The translations under genes were made by a program, and so were the position numbers. Below, piece after piece: positions 8,865 through 18,202 of a stretch of DNA of 64,000 nucleotides. Under the pieces are notes generated by a model. The model was not told the origin of the DNA. It ran no database searches and saw only the letters and a list, made by a program, of their open reading frames with translations. Source of the DNA: Pseudomonas duriflava (GTDB lineage: Bacteria > Pseudomonadota > Gammaproteobacteria > Pseudomonadales > Pseudomonadaceae); the NCBI RefSeq assembly GCF_007830155.1, contig NZ_VLKY01000004.1, positions 310,001 through 374,000 on the forward strand. The letters are read 5' to 3'. Each line of letters begins with the position of its first letter. The stretch's first letter is position 1.

Positions 8865-10637
8865 CTATAGGCCTTGTTCACTTAGCCATAGATTTAGTGC
8901 CGCTAGTTGCCATAGCTTCGAACCGCGCAGCGGAGTGATCCGGTCCTCGGGGTTAGCCAGTAGTCGTTCGATTTCGGCCGTGTTGAACACCTGACGATCC
9001 TGGCTTGGGTCCAGTAGAAGCTCTCGTACCCAGTTCAGGGTATTACCTTCCAGATGCTTGAGTCCCGGTACTGGAAAATAGCCTTTGGGGCGGTCGATAA
9101 CTTCATGCGGGATGACCCGACGTGCAGCCTCCTTGAGCACATGTTTACCACCATCACCCAGTTTGAACTGTGCAGGAATGCGGGCAGACAATTCGGCCAG
9201 ACGGTAGTCAAGGAAGGGAACACGTGCTTCTAGACCCCAGGCCATGGTCATGTTATCGACCCTTTTAACCGGATCGTCTACCAGCATGATCGTACTATCG
9301 AGACGCAATGCCTTGTCGACACCTGCCTCAGCGCCGCGCTGGGCAAAATGTTGTCGAACGAAATCGCCAGCCGCATCGTTTTCGACACGGTAGGCATCCT
9401 GCACCGTATTGGCGTATTCGGCATAATCGCGGTCAAAAAAGGCCGAGCGATACGCAGCGAAGGGATCGCTGGCGCTGTCGACTATGGGATACCAGTGATA
9501 ACCGGCAAATAGCTCGTCAGCACCCTGACCGCTTTGGACGACCTTGCAGTGCTTGGACACTTCTCGTGACAGGAGGTAGAAAGCGATGCAGTCATGGCTG
9601 ACCATCGGTTCGCTCATGGCACGGAAAGCTGCAGGCAGTTGCTCAATGATTTCGGACTCGTTGATACGCAGTTTGTGATGGCGCGTACCGTAGTGCTTGG
9701 CAATGAGGTCAGAGTAGATAAACTCGTCGCCGCGTTCACCGCCTGCATCCTCGAAACCGATTGAGAAGGTCAATAAATCGTTCACGCCAGATTCATGCAG
9801 CAGACCCACCAGCAGACTGGAATCCACGCCACCTGAGAGCAGGACACCTACGTCACGTGCCGCTCGTTGGCGAATGGCTACAGCGTCGCGCAGGCTGTGC
9901 AGTACCTTATCGCTCCAGTCCGCCATGCTGTAGTTCACTTCGTCAGGCGCGGGACCGTAATCAAGTGTCCACCACGTTTGTTGCTCGGTCTTGCCGGTAG
10001 CGTCAATGCGCATCCAGGTAGCAGGCGGCATTTTCTTCACACCATTCAACAGTGTGTGAGGCGCCGGAACTACCGCATGGAAGTTCAGGTAATAGTTCAG
10101 GGCTACCGGATCAAGCGAGGTATCGACGTCTCCTGCTTCGAGCAGGGCGGGCAGGGTCGATGCAAAACGCAGGCGATTTTTGTCCTGGGTCAAATAAAGC
10201 GGTTTGATGCCCAGGCGATCACGAGCGATAAACATCTGCTGCTTGTCGCGTTCCCAGATAGCGAAGACAAACATGCCATTTAGTTTGGGCAGCATGCTTT
10301 CGCCCCAGGCGTGATAGGCCTTCAGCAAAATCTCGGTGTCACCCCCTGAGTGAAAGCGATATCCCTTGGCTTCCAGTTCATTACGCAGCTCAGGGTAGTT
10401 ATAGATGGCGCCGTTGAATACCATGGATAGACCCGTATCCGAGTCGATCATCGGCTGGCCAGAGGCCTCGGCTAAATCCATGATTTTCAATCGTCGGTGA
10501 CCAAGCGCTACAGGCCCTTGGCTGTGAAATCCCCACGCGTCAGGGCCGCGTTGGGCGAGGCGATGAGTAACCCGCTCAAGCGCTGCGAGCGCGACGGGGC
10601 GATTATCGAAACGTAATTCTCCAGCTATACCGCACAT
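8865..10637 (-). CDS. asnO: N-acetylglutaminylglutamine amidotransferase (asparagine synthetase-like)
   Basis: 590-aa glutamine-dependent amidotransferase that makes the terminal amide of NAGGN. The N-terminal class II glutaminase domain starts MCGIAGELRF, with Cys2 as the nucleophile after Met removal. The synthetase domain (from about residue 240) carries the PP-loop VLLSGGVDSSLLVGLL. Compared with true AsnB it is the operonic NAGGN type by its neighbours: the dipeptide synthetase starts 17 bases after its stop. ATG 10637 is preceded by AAGGAACT. First gene of the operon, divergent from the L31 paralogue across a 283-base gap. Confidence 0.9.
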   Translation of the reverse strand: MCGIAGELRFDNRPVALAALERVTHRLAQRGPDAWGFHSQGPVALGHRRLKIMDLAEASGQPMIDSDTGLSMVFNGAIYNYPELRNELEAKGYRFHSGGDTEILLKAYHAWGESMLPKLNGMFVFAIWERDKQQMFIARDRLGIKPLYLTQDKNRLRFASTLPALLEAGDVDTSLDPVALNYYLNFHAVVPAPHTLLNGVKKMPPATWMRIDATGKTEQQTWWTLDYGPAPDEVNYSMADWSDKVLHSLRDAVAIRQRAARDVGVLLSGGVDSSLLVGLLHESGVNDLLTFSIGFEDAGGERGDEFIYSDLIAKHYGTRHHKLRINESEIIEQLPAAFRAMSEPMVSHDCIAFYLLSREVSKHCKVVQSGQGADELFAGYHWYPIVDSASDPFAAYRSAFFDRDYAEYANTVQDAYRVENDAAGDFVRQHFAQRGAEAGVDKALRLDSTIMLVDDPVKRVDNMTMAWGLEARVPFLDYRLAELSARIPAQFKLGDGGKHVLKEAARRVIPHEVIDRPKGYFPVPGLKHLEGNTLNWVRELLLDPSQDRQVFNTAEIERLLANPEDRITPLRGSKLWQLAALNLWLSEQGL

Positions 10638-10861
10638 AGTTCCTTACCGGTTGCTCCGTTGGGGATGGAATTTTTTTCCATAGGGAAACGACAAGCATTC
10701 GGGAGGTAAGTTGCATTTTTCATCGCTTCGGTTGAGCAAGGCCGTGATCTACTGCCTGCTAAAACACTAAACAATTGTTCTAGCCAAACGATTTTGGATG
10801 AAAGGAGTCTGCGAGGAGAATGAGGTTTTCGTTGAACTCAAAGTCACTGGAAATGTCTTTT

Positions 10862-10874
10862 GTTATAATGTAAC
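10862..10874 (+). promoter_or_regulatory. Probable Zur box overlapping a -10 element
   Basis: GTTATAATGTAAC is an imperfect palindrome close to the gamma-proteobacterial Zur core GTTATANTATAAC (one mismatch). It contains TATAAT (10864-10869), a consensus -10, so bound Zur-Zn would block RNA polymerase. It sits 46 bases before the start of a zinc-independent L31, the classic Zur target. No good -35 is visible. Confidence 0.65.
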
Positions 10875-10920
10875 GAATAACGCCTCGGCGTTCTGCCCAC
10901 GTTACTTAATAGGAGGTACC

Positions 10921-11184
10921 ATGAAACCTAATATCCATCCCAACTACCGGCCAGTGTTGTTTCATGACACGACATCAGACACTTATTTTCTGATTGGCTC
11001 TACTGCTCAGACTGATCGAACCCAGGAGTATGAGGGTAAGACGTATCCTTACGTGGCGTTGGATGTTTCCAGTGCCTCTCATCCGATTTATACCGGTGAG
11101 CAGCGTCAGATGAAGAATGAGGGCCGTGTGTCCAGCTTTAACAAGCGCTTCGCCGGTTTTCCGGGCGGCAGTACCTCGCGCTAA
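10921..11184 (+). CDS. rpmE2: Type B 50S ribosomal protein L31 (zinc-independent)
   Basis: 87-aa L31 paralogue (YkgM type). It matches [17 protein letters not shown], the [10 protein letters not shown] block and the C-terminal FNKRFAGF. It lacks the zinc-binding cysteines of ordinary L31 (no Cys at all), so it can replace the zinc form on ribosomes and free zinc under starvation. Start at ATG 10921 is fixed by AGGAGG seven bases upstream; an earlier in-frame ATG at 10798 would run through the promoter and is rejected. Probable regulation by Zur from the palindrome upstream. Ends at an intrinsic terminator. Confidence 0.93.
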   Translation: MKPNIHPNYRPVLFHDTTSDTYFLIGSTAQTDRTQEYEGKTYPYVALDVSSASHPIYTGEQRQMKNEGRVSSFNKRFAGFPGGSTSR

Positions 11185-11200
11185 GCAATGGCTTTTCTTT

Positions 11201-11226
11201 AAGCCCTCGCTTCGGCGGGGGCTTTT
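11201..11226 (+). terminator. Terminator after rpmE2
   Basis: AAGCCCTCGC-TTCG-GCGGGGGCTTTT: about nine pairs with a UUCG-type loop and a short T run. The luxR-type gene ends at 11226 on the other strand, so it may serve both. Confidence 0.85.
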
Positions 11227-12008
11227 CATGTCTGTTGTTGTGCTTGCAAAAAGATTGCAAAGAGTTCCGATTGAGATTTGATACCTAGCTTGGCGTACAT
11301 ATGCTTGCGATGGACCTTAACCGTCTCGACTGAAATATCCAATTTGCGGGCAATTTCTTTACCTGAACAGCCGCTGAGCATTAGGCGGCCAACCTCTAGT
11401 TCTCGAGCGGTCAAGGCAGTATCGCTCCGTTGGCTTGTGGCTTCGAACTGTTGCTGCCAAGGTGGAGCTGGCGGCGTGGAGCGTTCCTGCTCGAAGGCCA
11501 GGCGCTGGCGCATGAGGGCCATGACCCAGGATTGTATTAGACTCAAAATCCCCATTTGCTCCAGCGTGAAGCGCTGCCGTGAACCCAACGACAAACATAG
11601 CGTACGCTCGGAATCCAGGTTGCAGTTGAGCTGTACTTCATCAGCTACTACGTTCAGTCGGAAGTAGCGCTGAAAATAGTCGGTTTGCTCGAAATATTCG
11701 GGGGCTACGTCATCCAGGCGGAATAGCCCGCTCCGTGGATGCTCGCGGCTGGCTATATAGAATGGATCGAGTAGATAGAGCCCTTGCAGATAGTCTTGGA
11801 ATAGGGGGTCAGGCCCGCCATCTTCTGTAGGGCTTTCGGCAAACACGAGCGGACGTCCCGCACTAAACAGCAAGATTACCCAGCTATCGAACGGTAAATA
11901 ATGCTCCAACTGGCGAACCAGAGCGATCCAGAAGTTGGGTGCATCCAGTGCTTCGATCAAATTTCCGATCGTGCGATGCCAGGCGATGTCCTGCAATGTA
12001 ATGGCCAT
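11226..12008 (-). CDS. LuxR-family transcriptional regulator
   Basis: 260-aa regulator with a C-terminal LuxR helix-turn-helix (about residues 195-255: LTARELEVGRLMLSGCSGKEIA, then SVETVKVHRKHMYAKLGI). The N-terminal 180 residues form an unassigned sensor region; I do not see the Trp/Asp set of acyl-homoserine-lactone receptors or a phosphoacceptor receiver. It is divergent from a nitrilase-family gene and an APC permease (starts 110 bases apart), so it most likely controls those two in response to their substrate. Start ATG at 12008; a MAITLQDIAW beginning is typical of this LuxR group. Ligand unknown. Confidence 0.85.
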   Translation of the reverse strand: MAITLQDIAWHRTIGNLIEALDAPNFWIALVRQLEHYLPFDSWVILLFSAGRPLVFAESPTEDGGPDPLFQDYLQGLYLLDPFYIASREHPRSGLFRLDDVAPEYFEQTDYFQRYFRLNVVADEVQLNCNLDSERTLCLSLGSRQRFTLEQMGILSLIQSWVMALMRQRLAFEQERSTPPAPPWQQQFEATSQRSDTALTARELEVGRLMLSGCSGKEIARKLDISVETVKVHRKHMYAKLGIKSQSELFAIFLQAQQQT

Positions 12009-12117
12009 ACCTACCTCGAAAGGGTTAACCCCCAGGCGTAATTACCTTGCCCGGGTATGATGCTCATACTGCCGTAGAAGCCCTATTGGTGCGAGTTTGG
12101 CACATACAGGAGACCTC

Positions 12118-12948
12118 ATGAAGATCGAATTGGCCCAGGTAGCCGGTCGCGATGGCGACAAAGCCTATAACCTGAAAACGGCGCTGGCAGCTATTGAGGC
12201 CTGTGCAGAGGATACGCAGCTGATCGTATTCCCTGAAACTCACTTGAGCGGATTCCCTACGCTCGACAACGTAGCGGAGCTAGCTGAGCCAATTGATGGG
12301 CCTATGATCATGTCGATTCGGCAGGCGGCTCGGGCTCGTAACGTGTCGGTAGCTATCGGCTTTGCCGAGGTAGAGAGCTCTGCAACGGAGGCTGCCAAGT
12401 ATTACAACACTACGGTGCTTATTACTCCGAATGAGATTGCCTTGCGCTATCGCAAGACACATCTGTGGGCTTCTGATCAGGGGGTGCTGTTGCCTGGCGA
12501 TCGCTTCGCCACGTGTCTCTGGAACGGAGTCAGGGTCGGCTTATTGATCTGCTATGACATTGAGTTTCCCGAGACGGCCCGGGCACTGGCGCAATTAGGG
12601 GCCGAACTGATCATTGTGACCAATGGCAATATGGACCCTTACGGTCCGATTCACCGCGCCGCCCTTATGGCGCGCGCCATTGAAAACCAAGCTTTCGCCG
12701 TCATGGTAAATCGGGTAGGCGAAGGCGATGGCGACCTGACGTTTGCCGGCGGGAGCATGGCAGTCGATCCCTTTGGACAGGTACTTGTCGAGGCAGGCCG
12801 GGACGAGGCGCATCTTAACGCCACACTTGATCTCAAGCTGCTGAAGACTGTGCGTCACGATTATCGCTATCTAGATGATCGCCGTTTGGTTATTCCCGGC
12901 GTCTTAGTTGAACACGAGGGAGGACGACGCGAACTCCTGATCCCCTGA
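12118..12948 (+). CDS. Carbon-nitrogen hydrolase (nitrilase superfamily)
   Basis: 276-aa cytoplasmic enzyme of the nitrilase/amidase superfamily, hydrolysing a C-N bond in an amide, nitrile or N-carbamoyl compound. The full catalytic triad is present: Glu40 in FPETHLSGFP, Lys113 in YRKTHLW and Cys145 in LICYDIEFPE. Start at ATG 12118 is set by AGGAGACCTC upstream; the in-frame ATG at 12097 has no ribosome binding site. It is divergent from the LuxR gene and followed 109 bases later by an APC permease, which suggests uptake and then deamidation of one nitrogen compound. Exact substrate cannot be deduced. Confidence 0.9.
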   Translation: MKIELAQVAGRDGDKAYNLKTALAAIEACAEDTQLIVFPETHLSGFPTLDNVAELAEPIDGPMIMSIRQAARARNVSVAIGFAEVESSATEAAKYYNTTVLITPNEIALRYRKTHLWASDQGVLLPGDRFATCLWNGVRVGLLICYDIEFPETARALAQLGAELIIVTNGNMDPYGPIHRAALMARAIENQAFAVMVNRVGEGDGDLTFAGGSMAVDPFGQVLVEAGRDEAHLNATLDLKLLKTVRHDYRYLDDRRLVIPGVLVEHEGGRRELLIP

Positions 12949-13004
12949 TCCTATAAGAAAAATATTCGATTTTTGCCGATTCGGCTCTGCCACAACACCC
13001 GACT

Positions 13005-13028
13005 ACCCGTAGCGTCAGCGCTACGGGT
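13005..13028. repeat. Perfect 10-bp inverted repeat between amidohydrolase and permease genes
   Basis: ACCCGTAGCG-TCAG-CGCTACGGGT, a strong hairpin without a T tract. It lies 30 bases before the permease start and may attenuate or process the transcript between the two genes. Confidence 0.7.
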
Positions 13029-13057
13029 GGCATGACAATGACTATACGGAGTGGTTC

Positions 13058-14386
13058 ATGGCTCATTTGAAAAGGACGCTTTCCCTTGGCTCGGTGGTGC
13101 TGTTCGGCATCGCTTATATGACGCCAATTATTGTACTTGGCACCTTTGGTATCCTGGCGCAGAGTACAGAAGGACACGTGCCCGCCGCGTATTTGATTGC
13201 GCTGGTAGCCATGCTTTTCACGGCGATCAGTTACGGTCGTATGGCAGCTGCTTTCCCCGTCGCCGGTTCCGCGTATACCTACGTGCGTAAATCCATTAAC
13301 CCTAAGCTGGGCTTCATTGCTGGGTGGGTAGTCCTGTTGGACTATCTGTTCCTGCCTATGGCGATCTGGCTTATTGGAGCGGCTTACTTAGGGTCGGCCT
13401 TTCCAGCTATTCCTCAGGCCGTATGGGTATTGGCCTTCATTGGTATTACAACAGCTATTAACATTATCGGCCTGAGGCTGGCCAATACAGTGAATGCCGC
13501 CTTAATGCTGGTTCAATTCCTTGTGCTGGGGGCCTTTGTCGTACTCTCTATCCATTATGTGGGAGGGGATTCCAGCCAGCCATTATTTGACTTGTCGCCT
13601 TTTACCGGAGGAGAGGTACATTGGCCCCTGCTCATGAGTGGCGCCGCCATTGCCTGTTATTCTTTTTTGGGCTTCGATGCAGTCAGTACCCTGACCGAAG
13701 AAACCAAGGACGCCCAGCGCACTATCCCAAAGGCCATCTTACTGGTAACCCTGCTAGGAGGACTGGTCTTTGTAGTCGCCTCGTATTGGGTGCAGCGAGC
13801 ACATCCAAGTATGGCCTTTTCCAATATCGATTCGGCGGCGTATGAAATTGCTCGCAATATTGGTGGCGATCTATTCGTGTCGATGTTTTTAATCGGTCTC
13901 ATTGTGGGGCAGTTCACCTCGGGACTTTCTGCCCAGGCAAGTGCTTCACGTCTATTGTTTGCGATGGGGCGCGATGGTGTGCTGCCAAAAGCGTTCTTTG
14001 GACGCTTGTCCGAGCGTTTTGGGACGCCCGTATACAGTCTGATACTGTGCGGTGTAGTCGCGTTGCTAGCCTTGAAACTGGATGTAACGACTTCAACATC
14101 ATTTATCAACTTTGGTGCCTTTATGGCGTTCAGTTTGGTAAATCTGTCGGTCATCTTCCACTACTATCTGCAGGCCTCCCGCCGCGGTCCGCGCGAGACA
14201 CTGTTGTTTCTCGTCTGTCCAGGGATTGGTCTTTTAGCGGATCTCTACCTGATGGCAAGCCTGGATCATCTGGCCGTCGTACTAGGGCTTTCCTGGCTTT
14301 CCCTTGGTGTGATCTATCTAGCCAAGCTGACCGGCGGCTTTCGTACCCAACCTCCTGAAATGAGCTTCAACGAAGCCGAGGCTTGA
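13058..14386 (+). CDS. APC-family amino acid/polyamine permease
   Basis: 442-aa inner-membrane transporter with about twelve hydrophobic segments. The APC signature is clear: SVVLFGIAYMTPIIVLGTFGI in helix 1, AFPVAGSAYTYVRK after helix 2 and SFLGFDAVSTLTEETKDAQRTIP after helix 6. It resembles the putrescine importer PuuP and related permeases, but substrate is not determined by these motifs. ATG 13058 follows ACGGAG. Position after the nitrilase-family gene and opposite the LuxR gene suggests it imports the compound that enzyme cleaves. A hairpin (14438-14460) follows. Confidence 0.88.
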   Translation: MAHLKRTLSLGSVVLFGIAYMTPIIVLGTFGILAQSTEGHVPAAYLIALVAMLFTAISYGRMAAAFPVAGSAYTYVRKSINPKLGFIAGWVVLLDYLFLPMAIWLIGAAYLGSAFPAIPQAVWVLAFIGITTAINIIGLRLANTVNAALMLVQFLVLGAFVVLSIHYVGGDSSQPLFDLSPFTGGEVHWPLLMSGAAIACYSFLGFDAVSTLTEETKDAQRTIPKAILLVTLLGGLVFVVASYWVQRAHPSMAFSNIDSAAYEIARNIGGDLFVSMFLIGLIVGQFTSGLSAQASASRLLFAMGRDGVLPKAFFGRLSERFGTPVYSLILCGVVALLALKLDVTTSTSFINFGAFMAFSLVNLSVIFHYYLQASRRGPRETLLFLVCPGIGLLADLYLMASLDHLAVVLGLSWLSLGVIYLAKLTGGFRTQPPEMSFNEAEA

Positions 14387-14437
14387 TTGAGCGCAGCTTG
14401 TTAGTGGAATCGCAGGGTAAACGTACGGTCTTCATCT

Positions 14438-14460
14438 TGAGCGCTGCATGTCGGCGCTCA
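14438..14460. terminator. Hairpin after the APC permease
   Basis: TGAGCGC / GCGCTCA separated by nine bases. It lacks a T tract in either direction, so termination is uncertain. Located between convergent genes. Confidence 0.4.
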
Positions 14461-14591
14461 GGCTATGATTTTCCTGCCAGAGCGTTAATGTGGATCAGTC
14501 GAGGCTGGCACCGTCTTGATGAACGGCGCCTCGCTGCCAAGGCAGTATGATGATGGCGTTGCTGAAACTAACGAAGCGCGGATAGAGTGGC

Positions 14592-15509
14592 TTAGCGCGC
14601 CGCGCTAACGCCTTCCAGAGTAGCAAAGGACGTGTCCTTCGCAGTCAATAGGAAGTCCTGCATAAATGGCGCTTCAAGCATGTCTTCGCGGATGCCGGCG
14701 TAAAGCGTCGCATATAGGCCTTTCTCGCCTAAACGCTTCGCTGTGACATAACCGCGTGAGCTGTATTCATGCAGGGCCCAGTTTGGTAGGCAGCAGACGC
14801 CACGGCCAGAGGCTACAAGTTGAAGCATCATCACGGTCAGCTCTGCTGTACGAATGCCGGCCGGTTCGACTCCGGCAGGGTCTAAAAAGCGTGTAAAGAT
14901 ATCCAGGCGTTCCCGGTCTACTGGATAAGTGATCTGTGTCTCTTCGGCTAAATCTTCTGGAACAATATAAGGCTTTGCCGCCAGCCGATGCTGGTTGGCC
15001 ATGGCCAGCTGTGCTTCGTAAGTGAACAGCGGTACATAGGTAATGCCCGTTAAGTCGATTGGGTCTGAGGTTACGACCAGATCCAGGTCGCCGCGAGCCA
15101 GGGCGGGCAGAGGGGCAAAGGAGAAGCCGGAAGCTAGGTCCATTTCCACTTCAGACCAGGTATCGCGAAACTGATCAATGGTTGGCATCAACCACTGAAA
15201 GCAGCTGTGACACTCGATTGCAATGTTAAGTCGGCCTGCAGTGCCGCCGGCGAAACGGGCCAAGTCACGTTCAGCGCTACGCAGTTGGGGCAATACGGCA
15301 TCAGCCAGTTGCAACAGGCGCAGCCCTGCGCTGGTAAAGCGAACAGGCTTGGTTTTGCGAACGAACAGGGCTAGGCCAAGCCGCTCTTCCAATTCCTTGA
15401 ACTGATGTGAAAGTGCCGATTGTGTTAAATGCAAACGCTCGGCCGCTTCGACCAGGCTATCAGCCTCACGTAAAGCATGAAGCGTTTTAAGATGGCGAAG
15501 TTCGAGCAT
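14592..15509 (-). CDS. metR: LysR-family regulator MetR
   Basis: 305-aa LysR-type activator of methionine synthesis (metE/metH and related genes) with homocysteine as coinducer. The N-terminal helix-turn-helix (residues 1-60) contains SLVEAAERLHLTQSALSHQFKELEERLG; the effector domain carries ECHSCFQWLMPTIDQF and PNWALHEYSSRGYV typical of MetR. Location next to glpD matches the Pseudomonas order. Upstream, TGAA-GGAT-TTCA (15551-15562) resembles the MetR half-site pair but with four rather than five spacer bases, so autoregulation is only suggested. Start ATG 15509. Confidence 0.92.
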   Translation of the reverse strand: MLELRHLKTLHALREADSLVEAAERLHLTQSALSHQFKELEERLGLALFVRKTKPVRFTSAGLRLLQLADAVLPQLRSAERDLARFAGGTAGRLNIAIECHSCFQWLMPTIDQFRDTWSEVEMDLASGFSFAPLPALARGDLDLVVTSDPIDLTGITYVPLFTYEAQLAMANQHRLAAKPYIVPEDLAEETQITYPVDRERLDIFTRFLDPAGVEPAGIRTAELTVMMLQLVASGRGVCCLPNWALHEYSSRGYVTAKRLGEKGLYATLYAGIREDMLEAPFMQDFLLTAKDTSFATLEGVSAAR

Positions 15510-15621
15510 GACTAGGATCCTGAAGCGCTACGGCAAACAAGTATCCATTATGAAGGATTTCAATGCTTGAGCGGATTTTGGGACGACACATTTACGCTGG
15601 GGTCGTATGCCAAGAGAAAGA

Positions 15622-15655
15622 TCATGCAGCGTCTGCCTAGACAGGCGCTGCATGG
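15622..15655 (-). terminator. Probable terminator of glpD
   Basis: CATGCAGCG / CGCTGCATG arms with a 14-nt loop just beyond the glpD stop; on the minus strand the hairpin runs into GATCTTTCTCTTGG. Confidence 0.6.
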
Positions 15656-15662
15656 ATAGGGT

Positions 15663-17204
15663 TCAAGCGGCATTACTGCTGGTCTTGCTCGTGTCCAATC
15701 TTTCAAGGTAGATCAGCAGTGCCGCCTTTTCCGCGCTGGTAAAGGCTAGGCCCAGTTTGGTCCGCCGCCAGAGAATGTCGTCAACTGTGTTTGCCCATTC
15801 GTATTTATGCAAGTAATTCACTTCGCAGGCATACAGATCAGCCCCTATAGGTTCACCCAGATCAGCCATTTGAGTAACGCCCTCCAGCAATTTGCGGGTG
15901 CGATTGCCATACGTAGTCGCCCAACGCTGCGCCAGGGTATTGGGTAAGCCTTTCACCTGATGTTGCAGTTGCGTGGCCAGCGCTTGCGGCGTTGTCATCT
16001 CTTCACCGCCTGGAAGGGGAGCTTTGGCCGTCCAGGATGGCCCCATATTCTTGAAGAACGGCTGCAACTGCTGCATGGCAGACTCGGCCAGTTTGCGATA
16101 GGTCGTCAACTTGCCACCAAAAACAGACAGTAAAGGCGCATGGTTTTCTGGTGCTGAGAGAGACAGGGTGTAATCCCGCGTGATCGCCGAAGGATTATCT
16201 GACTCGTCATCACACAATGGGCGTACGCCGGAAAAAGTATGAACAATGTCGTCACGGGTCAGCTGATGACGGAAATGCGCGTTGGCTACGCTCAGGATGT
16301 AATTTGTTTCCTGATCGCTGATACGAACATTGGCAGGGTCGCCTTGATACTCGCGATCAGTTGTACCAATCATGGTGTACCGATCCATATATGGGATAGC
16401 GAAGACGATACGGCGGTCTTCGTTCTGCATGATATACGCATGCTCGCCTTCATACAGTTTGGGTACGATGATGTGGCTGCCTTGAATCAGACGAATTCCG
16501 TAAGGAGAGCGTTCCTTGATGGTTTCGCGCACAATCTGCGCTACCCAGGGACCGGCGGCGTTCACCAGGGCCTTGGCCTTGATGGAGAATACGCTGCCGT
16601 CTTCACGCTCAAGAGTAACAGTCCAGATATCCTTGCCGCGTTGGGCGCTAAGGCAGCGGGTTCGTGTATGAATGTGGGCGCCCCGCTCACGAGCCGCCAT
16701 GGCATTCAGTACGACCAGGCGTGCATCGTCTACCCAGCAATCTGAGTATTCGAAGCCGCGGTTTATTTCACCAATCAATGGGCTGTCCGCTCCGAATCGC
16801 ACACTGCGCGAAGCAGGCAGCTTTTCACGCTTACCCAAGTGGTCATATAAGAACAGGCCAGAGCGGATCATCCAGGCCGGCCGCAAATGCGGGCGATGCG
16901 GTAAGACGAAACGCATGGGTTTGACGATGTGAGGCGCCTTGGCCAGCAAGACTTCACGCTCGGCAAGCGCTTCGCGTACCAGGCGGAACTCATAATGTTC
17001 GAGATAGCGGAGGCCGCCATGAATCAACTTGCTACTGGCTGAAGAGGTATGGCTCGCCAAATCGTCCCGCTCGCATAAGAACACAGACAAATTACGGCCA
17101 GCAGCATCAGCCGCAATACCGACTCCATTAATGCCACCACCGATCACGGCGATGTCGTAAACCTCGGAAAGAGGGGGCGTCCCGGGCAGGGTGGACTGAG
17201 TCAT
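15663..17204 (-). CDS. glpD: Aerobic glycerol-3-phosphate dehydrogenase
   Basis: 513-aa FAD enzyme at the inner face of the membrane, oxidising glycerol-3-phosphate to dihydroxyacetone phosphate and passing electrons to quinone. The Rossmann FAD motif IAVIGGGINGVGIAADAAGR lies at about residues 18-37; TSSASSKLIHGGLRYLEHYEF and LVNAAGPW follow, with GGKLTTYR near residue 370. Length fits GlpD. ATG 17204 follows CAGGAGACGCCC. It lies downstream of glpR, each gene in its own gap, with GlpR-like half-sites at 17224-17249, so repression lifted by glycerol-3-phosphate is expected. Confidence 0.96.
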   Translation of the reverse strand: MTQSTLPGTPPLSEVYDIAVIGGGINGVGIAADAAGRNLSVFLCERDDLASHTSSASSKLIHGGLRYLEHYEFRLVREALAEREVLLAKAPHIVKPMRFVLPHRPHLRPAWMIRSGLFLYDHLGKREKLPASRSVRFGADSPLIGEINRGFEYSDCWVDDARLVVLNAMAARERGAHIHTRTRCLSAQRGKDIWTVTLEREDGSVFSIKAKALVNAAGPWVAQIVRETIKERSPYGIRLIQGSHIIVPKLYEGEHAYIMQNEDRRIVFAIPYMDRYTMIGTTDREYQGDPANVRISDQETNYILSVANAHFRHQLTRDDIVHTFSGVRPLCDDESDNPSAITRDYTLSLSAPENHAPLLSVFGGKLTTYRKLAESAMQQLQPFFKNMGPSWTAKAPLPGGEEMTTPQALATQLQHQVKGLPNTLAQRWATTYGNRTRKLLEGVTQMADLGEPIGADLYACEVNYLHKYEWANTVDDILWRRTKLGLAFTSAEKAALLIYLERLDTSKTSSNAA

Positions 17205-17223
17205 GGGCGTCTCCTGATTGAAA

Positions 17224-17249
17224 CGAACATTTATTTTCGTATTCGAACA
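17224..17249 (-). promoter_or_regulatory. Candidate GlpR operator upstream of glpD
   Basis: CGAACAT (17224-17230) and TTTTCG-TATT-CGAACA (17234-17249) resemble the GlpR half-site of E. coli and Pseudomonas (TTCG/CGAA arms). They lie 20-45 bases upstream of the glpD start. Confidence 0.6.
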
Positions 17250-17356
17250 ATCGTAGACAAAAGAGTTGCAGCTGGCTAGGCCATTTTTGATTGAAAATCG
17301 CTAAAAGGAAAATAAACGAACTTAAATGAAATAAATGTGAAGGGCCCGACAGTAGG

Positions 17357-18112
17357 TCAGGCTATTTCCAGGCGTACTTTGAACTGATTCAGTAGGCGCA
17401 AGAAGCTATCGTCAGGGGCGCTATCGGTAAACAAGACATCGATCTGCTCCAGCGAGCCCAGGCGGATCATGGCGCTACGGCCAAATTTGCTTGAGTCTGC
17501 CGCCAGGAATACCTTGCGTGCATTTTCGAAAATGGCTTGTGATACCCGTACTTCCTGATAATCGAAATCCAGCAACGTACCGTCCTCGTCGATGCCGCTG
17601 ATTCCGACCAGAGCGAAATCTACCTTGAACTGCTTGATGAAGTCGGCAGTAGCCTGTCCTACAACACCGCCGTCACTGCGTACGCTGCCACCTGCGATCA
17701 GGACCTCAAAATCTTCTTTAGCACTTAGAATGTTGGCTACGTGCAGATTGTTGGTGATGATTTTTAGGCTGCGATGACCGAGCAGGGCATGGGCGATAGC
17801 CTCTGTCGTTGTACCAATATTGATAAACAGCGAGGCATGATCGGGAACCTGTGCTGCCACGGCTTCGGCAATACGACGCTTTTCATCGCGTTGCTGACCG
17901 GCTCGCATGGTATAAGCCGTGTTTTCCACGCTTGAATCATGTGCGGCACCACCGTGATATCGACGTAGCAGGCCACTTTCGGCAAGTTGGTTAATATCGC
18001 GGCGTATCGTCTGCGGTGTAACGGCGAAATGCTGGGCGAGTTCTTCGATGCTGACATAGCCGCGTTCGCGGACCAGATCAAGAATATTTTGCTGACGGGG
18101 CGCCAGGCTCAT
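17357..18112 (-). CDS. glpR: Glycerol-3-phosphate regulon repressor, DeoR family
   Basis: 251-aa DeoR-type repressor of the glycerol regulon; glycerol-3-phosphate releases it from DNA. The N-terminal helix-turn-helix (about residues 6-60) contains [22 protein letters not shown]; the sensor domain carries [14 protein letters not shown] and [14 protein letters not shown] take ATG 18112, preceded by AAGGAAGACTGC and giving the usual GlpR beginning [14 protein letters not shown]; the longer frame from 18244 would include the glpK terminator. The glpK-glpR-glpD order matches other Pseudomonas. Confidence 0.95.
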   Translation of the reverse strand: MSLAPRQQNILDLVRERGYVSIEELAQHFAVTPQTIRRDINQLAESGLLRRYHGGAAHDSSVENTAYTMRAGQQRDEKRRIAEAVAAQVPDHASLFINIGTTTEAIAHALLGHRSLKIITNNLHVANILSAKEDFEVLIAGGSVRSDGGVVGQATADFIKQFKVDFALVGISGIDEDGTLLDFDYQEVRVSQAIFENARKVFLAADSSKFGRSAMIRLGSLEQIDVLFTDSAPDDSFLRLLNQFKVRLEIA

Positions 18113-18202
18113 GCAGTCTTCCTTCGTCGTGGGTATGACGGGAAGGATGCCGTAGCGCGGCGCCGGACGCCAGTTTAGTGAGGTAAGTTCTTCACTATCC
18201 CT

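Noticed and set aside
15551..15562. MetR binding site TGAA-GGAT-TTCA
   Set aside because: Spacer is four bases rather than five, so it is mentioned under metR but not listed as a site.
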